A stretch of 64,000 bases of DNA from Chitinophaga pinensis (GTDB taxonomy: Bacteria; Pseudomonadota; Gammaproteobacteria; Burkholderiales; Burkholderiaceae_C): NCBI GenBank assembly GCA_943326015.2, contig CALPRQ020000002.1, positions 1-64,000 on the forward strand, written 5' to 3'. Both the position numbers and the translations under genes were made by a program. This document shows, one piece after another, positions 45,978 to 56,059 of the stretch. Numbering within the stretch: position 1 is the first letter of the stretch; each line of letters begins with the position of its first letter. The notes beneath the pieces are model-generated. The model searched no databases. It saw only the letters and a list, made by a program, of their open reading frames with translations, and was not told the DNA's origin.

Positions 45978-46538
45978 ATGTCTGCACCGCAAGACCTCCA
46001 ACCCGAAGCCAGCCAAGCCGCCCCCATCAGCCCCGAGGAAGCGCAAGTCGAAACCGTTGCCGCCCAGGCCGACGCCGCCGCCGCCCAGGTCAACGAGATC
46101 GCGGAACTCAAGGCACAGAACGCCGAGCTGGCCGAGCAGTTCCTGCGCGCCAAGGCCGAGGTCGAGAACATCCGCCGCCGCTCCGAGGACGAGATCGCCA
46201 AGGCGCGCAAGTTCGCGGTCGAGGGTTTCGCCGAGAGCCTGCTGCCGGTGCTCGACAGCCTGGAAGCCGGCTTGAGCATCCAGGAAGCCACCGTGCAGCA
46301 GATCCGCGAAGGCTCCGAAGCCACGCTCAAGCAGCTGCAGTCGGCACTCAGCCGCAACAAGGTAGTCGCGATCGCGCCGGCCGCCGGCGAGAAGTTCGAC
46401 CCGCACCAGCATCAGGCCATCAGCATGGTGCCGGCCGAGCAGGAAGCCAACACCGTGGTCACCGTGCTGCAAAAAGGCTACCTGATCGCCGAGCGCGTGC
46501 TGCGCCCCGCGCTGATCACGGTCGCGGCCCCCAAGTAA
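45978..46538 (+). CDS. grpE: nucleotide exchange factor GrpE
   Basis: The 186-residue protein has an Ala/Glu-rich disordered start, the long coiled coil ([30 protein letters not shown]) and the C-terminal beta domain with [33 protein letters not shown]. It releases ADP from DnaK. It leads the chaperone block behind a candidate sigma-32 promoter. Confidence 0.97.
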   Translation: MSAPQDLQPEASQAAPISPEEAQVETVAAQADAAAAQVNEIAELKAQNAELAEQFLRAKAEVENIRRRSEDEIAKARKFAVEGFAESLLPVLDSLEAGLSIQEATVQQIREGSEATLKQLQSALSRNKVVAIAPAAGEKFDPHQHQAISMVPAEQEANTVVTVLQKGYLIAERVLRPALITVAAPK

Positions 46539-46669
46539 GCCATACAGGGCACAAGGCCGGCCGCCGGCAGAGACCCGACAGCAGCCCGGGTCTTGAAAAA
46601 CCAGCCAGCGTCCTCACCTCAGATTCAAGCAGTTTTTCACAGTTTTTCCAAGATTCATCGGAGCACCCC

Positions 46670-48595
46670 ATGGGCAAGATCATCGGCATCGACCTCGGCA
46701 CCACCAACTCCTGCGTGGCCGTGATGGAAGGCAACACCACCCGCGTCATCGAGAACAGCGAAGGCGCGCGCACCACCCCGTCCATCATCGCCTACCAGGA
46801 AGATGGCGAAGTGCTGGTCGGCGCGTCGGCCAAGCGCCAGGCCGTCACCAACCCGCGCAACACCCTGTACGCGGTCAAGCGCCTGATCGGCCGCAAGTTC
46901 GGCGAGAAGGAAGTGCAAAAGGACATCGACCTGATGCCCTACACCATCGCCGCGGCCGACAACGGTGACGCCTGGGTCGAGGTGCGCGGCAAGAAGATCG
47001 CCCCGCCCCAGATCTCGGCCGAAGTACTGCGCAAGATGAAGAAGACCGCCGAGGACTACCTGGGCGAGGCCGTGACCGAGGCCGTCATCACCGTGCCGGC
47101 CTACTTCAACGACGCGCAGCGCCAGGCGACCAAGGACGCCGGCCGCATCGCTGGCCTCGAAGTCAAGCGCATCATCAACGAGCCGACCGCCGCGGCACTG
47201 GCCTTCGGCCTGGACAAGCATGGCAGCGGTGACCGCAAGATCGCCGTGTTCGACCTGGGTGGCGGCACCTTCGACATCTCGATCATCGAGATCGCGGACG
47301 TCGACGGCGAGAAGCAGTTCGAAGTGCTGTCGACCAACGGCGACACCTTCCTGGGTGGCGAGGACTTCGACCAGCGCATCATCGACTACATCATCGCCGA
47401 GTTCCAGAAGGAGTCGGGCGTCAACCTCAAGCAGGACGTGCTGGCCCTGCAGCGCCTGAAGGAAGCCGCCGAGAAGGCCAAGATCGAACTGTCCAACAGC
47501 ACCCAGACCGACATCAACCTGCCCTACATCACGGCAGACGCCACCGGTCCGAAGCACCTCAACCTCAAGCTGACCCGCGCCAAGCTGGAAAGCCTGGTCG
47601 ACGAGCTGATCGAGCGCACCATCGCCCCCTGCCGCATGGCGATCAAGGACGCCGGCGTGTCGGTTTCCGACATCCAGGACGTGATCCTGGTCGGCGGCAT
47701 GAGCCGCATGCCCAAGGTGCAGGAGAAGGTCAAGGAATTCTTCGGCAAGGAGCCGCGCAAGGACGTCAACCCCGATGAGGCCGTCGCCGTCGGCGCCGCC
47801 ATCCAGGGCCAGGTCCTGTCGGGTGACCGCAAGGACGTGCTGCTGCTCGACGTGACCCCGCTGTCGCTGGGCATCGAAACCATGGGCGGCGTCATGACCA
47901 AGATGATTGGCAAGAACACCACCATCCCGACCAAGTTCAGCCAGGTGTTCTCGACCGCCGAGGACAACCAGCCGGCCGTCACGATCAAGGTGTTCCAGGG
48001 CGAGCGCGAGATCGCCGCCGGCAACAAGGCGCTGGGCGAGTTCAACCTCGAAGGCATCCCGCCGGCCAGCCGCGGCACGCCGCAGATCGAAGTCTCGTTC
48101 GACATCGACGCCAACGGCATCCTGCATGTCGGCGCCAAGGACAAGGGCACCGGCAAGGAAAACAAGATCACCATCAAGGCCAACTCCGGCCTGTCGGAAG
48201 CCGAGATCGAGAAGATGGTCAAGGATGCCGAAGCCAACGCCGCCGAAGACCACAAGAAGGTCGAGCTGGTGCAGGCGCGCAACCAGGGCGACGCCATGGT
48301 CAGCTCGGTCAAGAAGAGCCTGACCGAGTACGGCGACAAGATCGATGCGGCCGAGAAGACCGCCATCGAGGCCGCGATCAAGGAAGTCGAGGAAGCCATC
48401 AAGGGCGACGACAAGGCCGCCATCGAAGCCAAGACCGAAGCGCTGATGACCGTCAGCCAGAAGCTGGGCGAGAAGATGTACGCCGACATGCAGGCCCAGC
48501 AAGGCGCTGCTGGCGCCACCGGCGCGGAAGGCGCTGCCCGTCCGGCCGACGACAATGTGGTCGACGCCGAGGTCAAGGAAGTCAAGAAGGGCTGA
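46670..48595 (+). CDS. dnaK: chaperone DnaK (Hsp70)
   Basis: The 641-residue protein has the Hsp70 ATPase signatures [29 protein letters not shown] and [14 protein letters not shown]. These are followed by the substrate-binding domain ([14 protein letters not shown]) and helical lid, ending in the acidic [12 protein letters not shown] tail. GGAG precedes the ATG. The 131-bp gap from grpE may hold a second promoter, but none is clear. Confidence 0.98.
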   Translation: MGKIIGIDLGTTNSCVAVMEGNTTRVIENSEGARTTPSIIAYQEDGEVLVGASAKRQAVTNPRNTLYAVKRLIGRKFGEKEVQKDIDLMPYTIAAADNGDAWVEVRGKKIAPPQISAEVLRKMKKTAEDYLGEAVTEAVITVPAYFNDAQRQATKDAGRIAGLEVKRIINEPTAAALAFGLDKHGSGDRKIAVFDLGGGTFDISIIEIADVDGEKQFEVLSTNGDTFLGGEDFDQRIIDYIIAEFQKESGVNLKQDVLALQRLKEAAEKAKIELSNSTQTDINLPYITADATGPKHLNLKLTRAKLESLVDELIERTIAPCRMAIKDAGVSVSDIQDVILVGGMSRMPKVQEKVKEFFGKEPRKDVNPDEAVAVGAAIQGQVLSGDRKDVLLLDVTPLSLGIETMGGVMTKMIGKNTTIPTKFSQVFSTAEDNQPAVTIKVFQGEREIAAGNKALGEFNLEGIPPASRGTPQIEVSFDIDANGILHVGAKDKGTGKENKITIKANSGLSEAEIEKMVKDAEANAAEDHKKVELVQARNQGDAMVSSVKKSLTEYGDKIDAAEKTAIEAAIKEVEEAIKGDDKAAIEAKTEALMTVSQKLGEKMYADMQAQQGAAGATGAEGAARPADDNVVDAEVKEVKKG

Positions 48596-48619
48596 TCCCT
48601 CTTTTCCTGACCTGAACAC

Positions 48620-48652
48620 CGCCGCGCGCGGGTCTGCCGACCCGGCGCGGCG
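48620..48652. terminator. strong hairpin between dnaK and dnaJ
   Basis: CGCCGCGC + CGGGTC pair with GACCCG + GCGCGGCG around a tgcc loop, with one bulged G. There is no T-run, so it may stabilise dnaK mRNA or partly attenuate dnaJ. Confidence 0.55.
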
Positions 48653-48685
48653 TTCGCACTATCAGCCCCACCCCCCGCAAGCACC

Positions 48686-49822
48686 ATGGCCAAACGAGAC
48701 TTTTACGAAATCCTGGGCGTCGGCAAGACCGCCAGCGACGACGAGATCAAGAAGGCGTATCGCAAGCTGGCGATGAAGCACCACCCGGACCGCAACCAGG
48801 GTGACACCGCCAAGGCCGCCGAAGAGAGGTTCAAGGAGGCCAAGGAAGCCTACGAGATGCTGAGCGACCCGCAAAAGCGCGCCGCCTACGACCAGTACGG
48901 CCACGCCGGCGTCGATCCGAACATGCGCGGCGGTCCGGGCGGCGCCGAGGGCTTCGGCGGCTTCGGTGATGCCTTCGGCGACATCTTCGGCGACATCTTC
49001 GGCGGCCAGCGCGGCGGTCAACGCGGCGGCCGTCAGGTCTACCGCGGCAGCGACCTGTCCTACGCGATGGAGATCACGCTGGAGGAAGCCGCCGCCGGCA
49101 AGGACAGCCAGATCCGCATCCCGAGCTGGGAGGACTGCGACAGCTGCCACGGCAGCGGCGCGAAACCCGGCACCAGCGCCAAGACCTGCAGCACCTGCCA
49201 CGGCAGCGGCGCGGTGCAGATGCGCCAGGGCTTCTTCAGCGTGCAGCAGACCTGCCCGCACTGCCACGGCAGCGGCAAGATCATCCCCGAGCCTTGCACC
49301 AGCTGCCACGGCCAGGGCAAGGTCAAGAAGCAGAAGACGCTCGAGATCAAGATCCCGGCCGGCATCGACGACGGCATGCGCATCCGCTCGGCCGGCAACG
49401 GCGAGCCCGGACGCAATGGCGGCCCGGCCGGCGACCTGTTCATCGAGATCCGCGTCAAGCGCCATGAGCTGTTCGAGCGCGACGGCGACGACCTGCACTG
49501 CAAGGTGCCGGTCAGCGTCACGACCGCGGCGCTCGGCGGCGAGATCGAGGTGCCGACCCTGGCCGGCAAGGCCGCGATCGACATCCCCGAGGGTACCCAG
49601 CATGGCAAGCAGTTCCGCCTGCGCGGCAAGGGCATCAAGGGCGTGCGCTCCAGCTACCCCGGCGACCTGTACGTCCATGTGGATGTCGAGACGCCGGTCA
49701 AGCTGACCGAACACCAGCGCAAGCTGCTCAAGGAGCTCGACGAGTCGTTCAAGAAGGGCGGCCACAAGCACAGCCCGAACGACAAGGGCTGGTTCGAGAA
49801 GTTCACCGAGTTCTTCTCCTGA
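48686..49822 (+). CDS. dnaJ: chaperone DnaJ (Hsp40)
   Basis: The 378-residue type I DnaJ has the J domain with HPD (residues about 33-35), a Gly/Phe-rich stretch ([17 protein letters not shown]) and four CxxCxGxG zinc-finger repeats ([32 protein letters not shown]). The C-terminal substrate-binding domains follow. It stimulates DnaK ATPase. It ends before a 12-bp terminator-like hairpin. Confidence 0.98.
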   Translation: MAKRDFYEILGVGKTASDDEIKKAYRKLAMKHHPDRNQGDTAKAAEERFKEAKEAYEMLSDPQKRAAYDQYGHAGVDPNMRGGPGGAEGFGGFGDAFGDIFGDIFGGQRGGQRGGRQVYRGSDLSYAMEITLEEAAAGKDSQIRIPSWEDCDSCHGSGAKPGTSAKTCSTCHGSGAVQMRQGFFSVQQTCPHCHGSGKIIPEPCTSCHGQGKVKKQKTLEIKIPAGIDDGMRIRSAGNGEPGRNGGPAGDLFIEIRVKRHELFERDGDDLHCKVPVSVTTAALGGEIEVPTLAGKAAIDIPEGTQHGKQFRLRGKGIKGVRSSYPGDLYVHVDVETPVKLTEHQRKLLKELDESFKKGGHKHSPNDKGWFEKFTEFFS

Positions 49823-49828
49823 AGCCAG

Positions 49829-49860
49829 CGCTGCCAGGCCTGCTGACGGGCCTGGCAGCG
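49829..49860. terminator. bidirectional hairpin between dnaJ and the alcohol dehydrogenase
   Basis: CGCTGCCAGGCC-tgctgacg-GGCCTGGCAGCG is a perfect 12-bp stem between two convergent genes. Confidence 0.75.
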
Positions 49861-49862
49861 GA

Positions 49863-50963
49863 TCAGTTCGGCTTGATCGCCACCTTGAGCACGCCGTCGC
49901 GCTGGTTGGCAAACAGCTCGTAGGCGGCCACGATGTCGTCGAGCTTGAACTGGTGCGTGACCATCACGCCCAGGTCGATGCGGTGGGACTCGATCACGTT
50001 CATGAGCCGGCGCATGCGCTCCTTGCCGCCCGGGCACAGGGCGGTGTTGATGCGGTGGTCGCCCAGGCCGGCCGCAAAGGCCGACAGCGGTATCCTGAGG
50101 TCGCTCGAATAGACGCCCAGGCTCGACAGCGTGCCGCCGGGTTTCAGCACGCGCAAGGCCGACTCGAAGGTGGCCTGCGTGCCCAGCGCCTCGATCGAGG
50201 AGTCGGCGCCGCGACCGCCGGTCAGCTTCATGATCTCGCCTACGACATCACAATCGTGGAAGTTGAGCGTCACGTCGGCACCCATCTTCCTCGAAATCCC
50301 CAGCCGGTGCTCGTTGCCATCGACCGCGATGATGGTGGTCGCACCCAGCAGGCGCGCGCCCGCGGTGGCGCACAGGCCGATCGGGCCTTGCGCGAACACC
50401 ACCACGGTGTCGCCGATCTTGATGTTGGCGTTCTCGGCCCCCTTGAAGCCGGTCGACATGATGTCCGGGCACATCAGCACCTGCTCGTCGGTCAGACCGT
50501 CGGGAATCGGCGCCAGATTGGCCTGGGCATCGGGCACCAGCACATATTCGGCCTGGGTGCCGTCGATCAGGTTGCCAAAGCGCCAGCCGGCCGTGGCCTT
50601 GAGCCCGTGGCAACCGCACAGTCCTTGCGGAATCAGGTAGCTGCCATCCTGCGACGCCGCGCCATCCTGGGCCGCATAGGAGTTGAAGTTGGGACAGATG
50701 GCGCCGGCAATGACGCGCTGGCCTTCCTGATAACCCTGCACGGCGCTGCCCAGCTTCTCGATCACGCCCACCGGCTCATGCCCGATGGTCAGGCCTCTGG
50801 CGACCGGATACTCGCCCTTGAGGATATGGACATCGGTGCCGCAGATGGTGGTGGTGGTGATGCGGATCAGGGCATCGTTGGGGCCCACGTCGGGAATCCG
50901 CTTGTCAACCAGTTCGATCCGACCTGGCTCGACAAACACGGCGGCTTTCATCATGGCAGTCAT
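49863..50963 (-). CDS. zinc-dependent alcohol dehydrogenase
   Basis: The 366-residue medium-chain dehydrogenase has Cys and His zinc ligands in TICGTDVHILKG and GHEPVG and the Asp ligand in CPDIMSTGFKGAE. This is the catalytic set of TbADH/isopropanol-dehydrogenase-like enzymes; the structural Cys4 zinc site is absent or atypical. ATG 50963 is chosen for the AAAGGAG 6-8 bases upstream rather than the internal ATGs. Likely substrates are short secondary or primary alcohols. Confidence 0.9.
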   Translation of the reverse strand: MTAMMKAAVFVEPGRIELVDKRIPDVGPNDALIRITTTTICGTDVHILKGEYPVARGLTIGHEPVGVIEKLGSAVQGYQEGQRVIAGAICPNFNSYAAQDGAASQDGSYLIPQGLCGCHGLKATAGWRFGNLIDGTQAEYVLVPDAQANLAPIPDGLTDEQVLMCPDIMSTGFKGAENANIKIGDTVVVFAQGPIGLCATAGARLLGATTIIAVDGNEHRLGISRKMGADVTLNFHDCDVVGEIMKLTGGRGADSSIEALGTQATFESALRVLKPGGTLSSLGVYSSDLRIPLSAFAAGLGDHRINTALCPGGKERMRRLMNVIESHRIDLGVMVTHQFKLDDIVAAYELFANQRDGVLKVAIKPN

Positions 50964-51142
50964 AGGCTACTCCTTTGGGATACCGCCTCAATTTAACGCA
51001 AGACAGAAAATATTGCCACCTTGCAACGGGCAGCGGGCTAGCGCCTTCCAAACGGCCCGCCAGCCTTCCACCAGGATCGACCAGGGGTCATAATGAAAGC
51101 GGCCGATATGACATCAGGCCATGCAATCAAGGGGGCAGACCC

Positions 51143-52507
51143 GTGAGCGTCCAGATCACCTTCCTCGGCGGTGCCGGCACCGTGACCGGCTCCAAGTACC
51201 TGGTCCAGCATGGGAATCAGCGGCTGCTGGTCGATTGCGGGCTGTTCCAGGGCTACAAGCAGCTGCGGCTGCGCAACTGGACGCCACCGCCAGTGGCACC
51301 CGGACAGATCGACGCGGTGGTACTGACGCACGCCCACCTCGACCACAGCGGCTACCTGCCCTTGCTGGTGCGCGAAGGCTTCCAGGGCCAGGTCTGGTGC
51401 ACGCCCGGCACGCGCGACCTGTGCGCCATCCTGCTGCCCGACTCGGGCCATATCCAGGAGGAAGATGCGGCGTTCGCCAACCGACACGGCTTTTCCAAGC
51501 ACCACCCGGCACTGCCGCTCTACACCATTCAGGATGCCAAGGCCTGCCTGGACCGGCTGCATGCCGTGCCGCCGTTTCATGCCTTCGAGCCGCTGCCCGG
51601 CTGGCAGGCCAGGCTGCAGCCGGCGGGCCACATCATCGGCGCGGCCAGCCTGCTGCTCGAGGTCGGCGGCAAGCGCCTGCTGTTCTCGGGTGACCTGGGG
51701 CGCTCCGACGACCTGCTGATGCTGCCGCCCGAAGCGCCACCGGGTGCCGACGCGGTGATCATCGAATCGACCTATGGCGACCGCGAGCACCCGCAGCAGA
51801 ACCTGGTCGACGAACTGGCCCCGGTACTGGCGCGCGTCGCCGCCCGCGGCGGTACCGCCGTGGTGCCGGTGTTCGCGGTCGGCCGTGCTCAGGCCCTGCT
51901 GCATGCGATCGCCCTGCTCAAGCAGCAGCATCGGCTGCCGCGCGGCCTGCCGGTCTACCTCGACAGCCCGATGGCCATCCACAGCACCGAGGTCTTTGTC
52001 CATCACCCCGGCGAGCACCGGCTCGACGCGGGCCAGGTGCGCGAGATGGCGCGCGCGGCCATCATGGTGCGCACGCCCGACGAGTCCAAGGCCATCGCCA
52101 CGGTGCACGGCCCCAAGGTCGTGCTGGCGGCCAGCGGCATGGCGACCGGTGGCCGCGTGCTGCACCATCTGGTGCAGTACCTGGGGGACCACCGCAACAT
52201 GGTGGTGCTGACCGGCTACCAGACGCCCGGCACGCGCGGCGCGGCACTGGCCAACGGAGCGCAGACGGTGCGCATCCACGGCCAGGACCTGCCGGTGCGC
52301 GCCGAGGTGGTGCAGCTGCAGTCGGCATCGGCCCACGCCGATGCACACCAGCTCATGACCTGGCTGCGCGCGATGCCGGGCACACCACAGCGGGCCTTCG
52401 TGGTGCACGGCGACCTCGAAGCGTCAGACGCGCTGCGCCAGCGCATCGAACGCGAGCTGCGCTGGCAGGCCGTCGTGCCCGAGCATGGATCGAGCTGGGC
52501 GGTATAA
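51143..52507 (+). CDS. MBL-fold/beta-CASP RNase-like protein
   Basis: A GTG start at 51143 is chosen, with AAGGGGG about 9 bases upstream; the resulting 454-residue protein begins directly with the family's VQITFLGGAGTVTGSKYL. It has the metallo-beta-lactamase motif THAHLDHSG, IESTYGDR, and the beta-CASP and RMMBL parts (GFMATGG-like ASGMATGGRVLHHL, SAHADAHQLMTWL). It is probably an RNA-processing exonuclease of the YSH1/CPSF73-like class. Its 3' end recurs, with three changes, at 56018-56050 beyond the histidine kinase. Confidence 0.88.
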   Translation: MSVQITFLGGAGTVTGSKYLVQHGNQRLLVDCGLFQGYKQLRLRNWTPPPVAPGQIDAVVLTHAHLDHSGYLPLLVREGFQGQVWCTPGTRDLCAILLPDSGHIQEEDAAFANRHGFSKHHPALPLYTIQDAKACLDRLHAVPPFHAFEPLPGWQARLQPAGHIIGAASLLLEVGGKRLLFSGDLGRSDDLLMLPPEAPPGADAVIIESTYGDREHPQQNLVDELAPVLARVAARGGTAVVPVFAVGRAQALLHAIALLKQQHRLPRGLPVYLDSPMAIHSTEVFVHHPGEHRLDAGQVREMARAAIMVRTPDESKAIATVHGPKVVLAASGMATGGRVLHHLVQYLGDHRNMVVLTGYQTPGTRGAALANGAQTVRIHGQDLPVRAEVVQLQSASAHADAHQLMTWLRAMPGTPQRAFVVHGDLEASDALRQRIERELRWQAVVPEHGSSWAV

Positions 52508-52509
52508 GC
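52477..52509 (+). repeat. 33-bp imperfect direct repeat, copy 1 (3' end of the MBL gene)
   Basis: This stretch matches 56018-56050 at 30 of 33 positions, including an exact 17-base core GCCCGAGCATGGATCGA. It encodes PEHGSSWAV-stop. The two copies bracket the histidine kinase gene. Confidence 0.88.
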
Positions 52510-52510
52510 C

Positions 52511-55500
52511 TCAGGGAGCCAGGCAGGCATGCTGGCGCACCACTCGCAACAGCTGGTCCAGTTCATAGGGCTTGCTCAGGTAATCGATCATGCCCGCTTC
52601 CAGACAGGCCTGGCGATCCTGTTCCATCGCGTTGGCCGTCATCGCCACCACCGGCAGTCGCGCCCAGTCCGGGTGCGCCTTGATGCGCCGCGTGGCTTCC
52701 AGCCCGTCCATCTCGGGCATCTGCATGTCCATCAGCACCAGATCGAAGTGAGCCCCCTGCTCCTGCAGCACATCCAGCGCGTCGCGGCCGTTGATCGCGA
52801 TGCTCACCTCGGCCCCCAGCGATTCGAGCATGTTGACCGCCACGTCGATATTGGTCGGGTTGTCCTCCACCAGCAGGATGCACCGGCCCTGCAAGGGCTG
52901 CTCACCGGAGGGCGCTTGCGCTGGATCGATCTGGCCTGCGCCACCCGGTTTGACCTCTTCCAGCAGCATCTGCTGCTGTGCGGCACTCGGCATTCCCAAC
53001 ACCAGCTCGAAACTGAAACTGCTGCCCTTACCCTCGACACTTTGCACCTGCAGGCCCTCGCTGCCCATGAGCTTGAGCAGCCGCTGGCTGATCACCAGCC
53101 CCAGACCGCTGCCGCCAAAACGCCGCGTGATGCTGCCGTCGGCCTGGCCGAAGGCCTGAAACAGGCCCTGCAGTTGCCGCTCCCCGATGCCGATGCCCGT
53201 GTCCGTGATCTTCAGGCGCAAGCGGAACCGGCCATCTGACAGAGCTTCGGAGCGCACGCTCAGCGTGACCGTGCCACGTTCGGTAAACTTGATCGCATTG
53301 CTCGTGAGATTGAGCAGCACTTGGCGCAATCTCATGTCGTCGGCCAACGCAAAGCGCGGCAGCTCCGGGTCGATGTCGAGCCGCAACGCCAGCCTGCGGC
53401 CATCGAGCTGGGCCTGCATCAGTCCATGCACCTCGCCGAGCATGGCGCGCAAGTCGAAGGGCGCAACCTGGAGGTCGAGCTTGCCAGCCTCGATCTTGCT
53501 GAAATCCAGCACGTCGTTGAGCACGCGCAGCAGCAGCCGCGTGGCGTTGAGCGACTCGTTGACGTAGCCGTGCATCTTGTCGTTGATCGGCTCGCGGCTC
53601 ATCAGTTGCAGATAGCCCATCACCCCATTGATCGGCGTGCGGATCTCGTGGCTCATCGTGGCCAGGAACCGGCTCTTGGCCTGATTCGCCTCCTCTGCTG
53701 CCTGCTTGGCCTGCATCAACTCCTTTTCCACTATCTTGCGGTCGGTAATGTCGCGAATGTAACCGCTCCACAGCACGCTGCCATCTGGCATTTTTTCAGG
53801 TGTTGCAATCCCTTCGACCCACAGCGCTTTTCCTGCTGGCAACACCACGCGGTAGACGTCATACCACTGCGTCAGATTGACAGCCGATTCCTCAATGCCT
53901 TGGACCACCCGTTCCAAATCCTCGGGATGCAGCACGGCATACACCGGACTCGCATCCTCCCGGACCTGCTCGGGTTCAACCCCATAAATATGCCGGATGC
54001 CGACGCTGGCATAGGGAAAGGCACTGCGGTCATCCGGCCAGCGCTGATATTGAAAAACCATGCCGGGAATGTTCTGGACCAGCTTTTCAAGTCGCAGCAA
54101 GAGTTCATTCTTGTCACGCTTGATTTCCGTGATGTCACGTGCAATTTTCGAGGCACCAACGATCGCCCCGGCTTCATCGAAAAGAGGCGACACGCTGATC
54201 AACACATCAACGGTATGGCCATCCTTGCACAAACGCCTCGACTCAAACGTTGGAATGGACCTGCCTGCGGTAACCTTCGCCAGAACTTCATCCTCCTCAG
54301 CCTCAAGCCCGGGAGGAAACAAGCGAATGAGTGACTGCCCGAGCATTTCCGCCTGGCTGTAACCGAATATGGCCTCGGCAGCCGGGTTCCAGCTGGTCAC
54401 CGTTCCATCCAGGGTCTTGGTGATGATGGCGTCCTTGGATGAAGCGACCAGATTCTCGAAGCGAGAGGCGAGTTTTCGGGCCTCCTGTGCGTCGGTCAGC
54501 GCCTTGTTCATCAAGCTGACATCGTGAACGGTACAGATGATCTGCTGACTCTCACCCACTTCAAACATGCTCAAACCCAGACACACCAGGAATTCAGTCC
54601 CATCCCGATGGCAGGCCGCGAAACTTCTCTGGCTCTTTGAATTGTTCGAAATCACTCGCGCGGTAAAATTAGGGCGATGCTCCGCATGCAAGCCTTGCAA
54701 TTGTTTCGGCAGGAGCATGTCGACATTCTGGCCCAGCAATTCGTTCTCAGCATAGCCAAACATATCCAGCAAGCCACGATTGCAGCGGATTATCCGCCCC
54801 TCCAGATCCGTCACGATCAGTCCGTCAGGGATGGACTGAATAATGATCTCGTTCGCATTGGATAATTCACGGTAGCGCTTCTCGCTTCCGGTCAAGGCCC
54901 GGGTGCGCTGACTGACGAGCTCATTAAGGAAAGCGTACTGATGATCCAATCTTTTAGCGCCCCAGACCAGAAAACCGATGATCATCGAGGAGGTTGCAGC
55001 CAGGAATAGGATCCAGTTCTTCCGGCCTGTATCGAAATCGTCAACCGAACGCCCGACCACCATCCAGAATGGACTGGGATCAAATTTCTTGTAGATGTAA
55101 ATCCTGTCAATACCATCCATGGGGGCAATGGCACGGTAGACATGTTCGGACTGATCGGGGTAGTCACGCATGATATCCTGGATGACATTGGACACATTGC
55201 GGTTGCCAACTCCTTTATCCACCCCCTGCAAATCAGGATAACGGACAACCTGACGCATGTCCGAGGTGCGCAAATTTATGATCCCTTTGGAACCGAGGTC
55301 AACATGCTCAAAACCGATATTCAGTAAACGAATCGGCACCGCAACCAAGACGACACCTTGGAAATCACCATTCGCCCCGGAAATTCGCCTCGCCATGAAG
55401 ATCGACCAGGTCTTGTCCAGCTTGGCCTCCAGAGGCCCCTCGAAGATCAATCCTGCCTCACCATCCCTGGCGCGCTGAAAATAACTTCGATCGGCTATAT

Positions 55501-55891
55501 TGGGAAATTCCCGCTTACTACCCTTTGGGCGCGCGGAATTGAACAGTTGATTTCCAGCAGCGTCTGTCACCGCCACCCGCAAGGCAATCTTGTATTGCGG
55601 AAGATCCTGGCGCATCAATTCATCCAGTCGATCCAGTTCCTGGTCACTCTTGTGCTGCCGGTCCTGGTAACGCTGGGTCACGATCTTCAGCAGGGTATCG
55701 AGCTCATCCAGCGAGGATTCGATCTGATGGGACAGAACATGGGCAGTGCTGCGCACCGATTCTGTCGCCAGTTTCTGGCCGTCACGGCTTTCGGCCCAGG
55801 CAATGAGCCCGGACAGAAGCGCAATGACGAATGAAGCGAGCAGGGCCAGCGTCACATGCAGCACGCCTCGGTTTTTCAAAAAGTTGACCAT
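52511..55891 (-). CDS. membrane hybrid sensor histidine kinase (Cache-PAS-PAS-PAS-HK-REC)
   Basis: The 1126-residue protein starts at ATG 55891. It has a first membrane helix (about 10-32), a periplasmic double-Cache-type sensor (about 40-285), a second helix (about 292-312) and three PAS domains (about 345, 475 and 605). It then has HisKA with the phospho-His in TMSHEIRTPINGV (about 748), HATPase, and a C-terminal receiver with the phospho-Asp in LVLMDMQMP (about 1053). No separate response regulator gene is adjacent. The sensor half is visibly less GC-rich than the kinase half, and the gene is bracketed by repeats of the MBL gene 3' end. Confidence 0.93.
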   Translation of the reverse strand: MVNFLKNRGVLHVTLALLASFVIALLSGLIAWAESRDGQKLATESVRSTAHVLSHQIESSLDELDTLLKIVTQRYQDRQHKSDQELDRLDELMRQDLPQYKIALRVAVTDAAGNQLFNSARPKGSKREFPNIADRSYFQRARDGEAGLIFEGPLEAKLDKTWSIFMARRISGANGDFQGVVLVAVPIRLLNIGFEHVDLGSKGIINLRTSDMRQVVRYPDLQGVDKGVGNRNVSNVIQDIMRDYPDQSEHVYRAIAPMDGIDRIYIYKKFDPSPFWMVVGRSVDDFDTGRKNWILFLAATSSMIIGFLVWGAKRLDHQYAFLNELVSQRTRALTGSEKRYRELSNANEIIIQSIPDGLIVTDLEGRIIRCNRGLLDMFGYAENELLGQNVDMLLPKQLQGLHAEHRPNFTARVISNNSKSQRSFAACHRDGTEFLVCLGLSMFEVGESQQIICTVHDVSLMNKALTDAQEARKLASRFENLVASSKDAIITKTLDGTVTSWNPAAEAIFGYSQAEMLGQSLIRLFPPGLEAEEDEVLAKVTAGRSIPTFESRRLCKDGHTVDVLISVSPLFDEAGAIVGASKIARDITEIKRDKNELLLRLEKLVQNIPGMVFQYQRWPDDRSAFPYASVGIRHIYGVEPEQVREDASPVYAVLHPEDLERVVQGIEESAVNLTQWYDVYRVVLPAGKALWVEGIATPEKMPDGSVLWSGYIRDITDRKIVEKELMQAKQAAEEANQAKSRFLATMSHEIRTPINGVMGYLQLMSREPINDKMHGYVNESLNATRLLLRVLNDVLDFSKIEAGKLDLQVAPFDLRAMLGEVHGLMQAQLDGRRLALRLDIDPELPRFALADDMRLRQVLLNLTSNAIKFTERGTVTLSVRSEALSDGRFRLRLKITDTGIGIGERQLQGLFQAFGQADGSITRRFGGSGLGLVISQRLLKLMGSEGLQVQSVEGKGSSFSFELVLGMPSAAQQQMLLEEVKPGGAGQIDPAQAPSGEQPLQGRCILLVEDNPTNIDVAVNMLESLGAEVSIAINGRDALDVLQEQGAHFDLVLMDMQMPEMDGLEATRRIKAHPDWARLPVVAMTANAMEQDRQACLEAGMIDYLSKPYELDQLLRVVRQHACLAP

Positions 55892-56017
55892 TTTCAATCA
55901 CAAAAAAATCTCAGCTGGCCCTGGCATGGCTTGATGGCTGCCTCGATGAGGTAGCCGACAGTTTACCTAGCCCAACCAACGCGGCGCCCAGCTTGGAGCT
56001 GACGGGTTCGCCGTGAC

Positions 56018-56050
56018 GCCCGAGCATGGATCGACCCGGGCGGTGTAAGC
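56018..56050 (+). repeat. 33-bp imperfect direct repeat, copy 2
   Basis: This is a diverged copy of the MBL gene's 3' end (30 of 33 bases), still readable as PEHGSTRAV-stop. It lies in the noncoding gap just before the succinate-semialdehyde dehydrogenase start at 56060. Confidence 0.85.
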
Positions 56051-56059
56051 TGTATCCCC

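Noticed and set aside
46571-46593. AGACCCG/CGGGTCT hairpin after grpE as a terminator
   Set aside because: It lacks a T-run and would separate grpE from dnaK; the evidence is too thin to list as a terminator.
46655-48619. 654-codon open frame on the minus strand opposite dnaK
   Set aside because: dnaK is certain; the antisense frame is low-complexity and is a codon-bias shadow.
50975-51142. Longer N-terminus for the MBL protein
   Set aside because: The extra residues are not MBL-like; the GTG at 51143 has a strong ribosome site and starts at the conserved beta strand.
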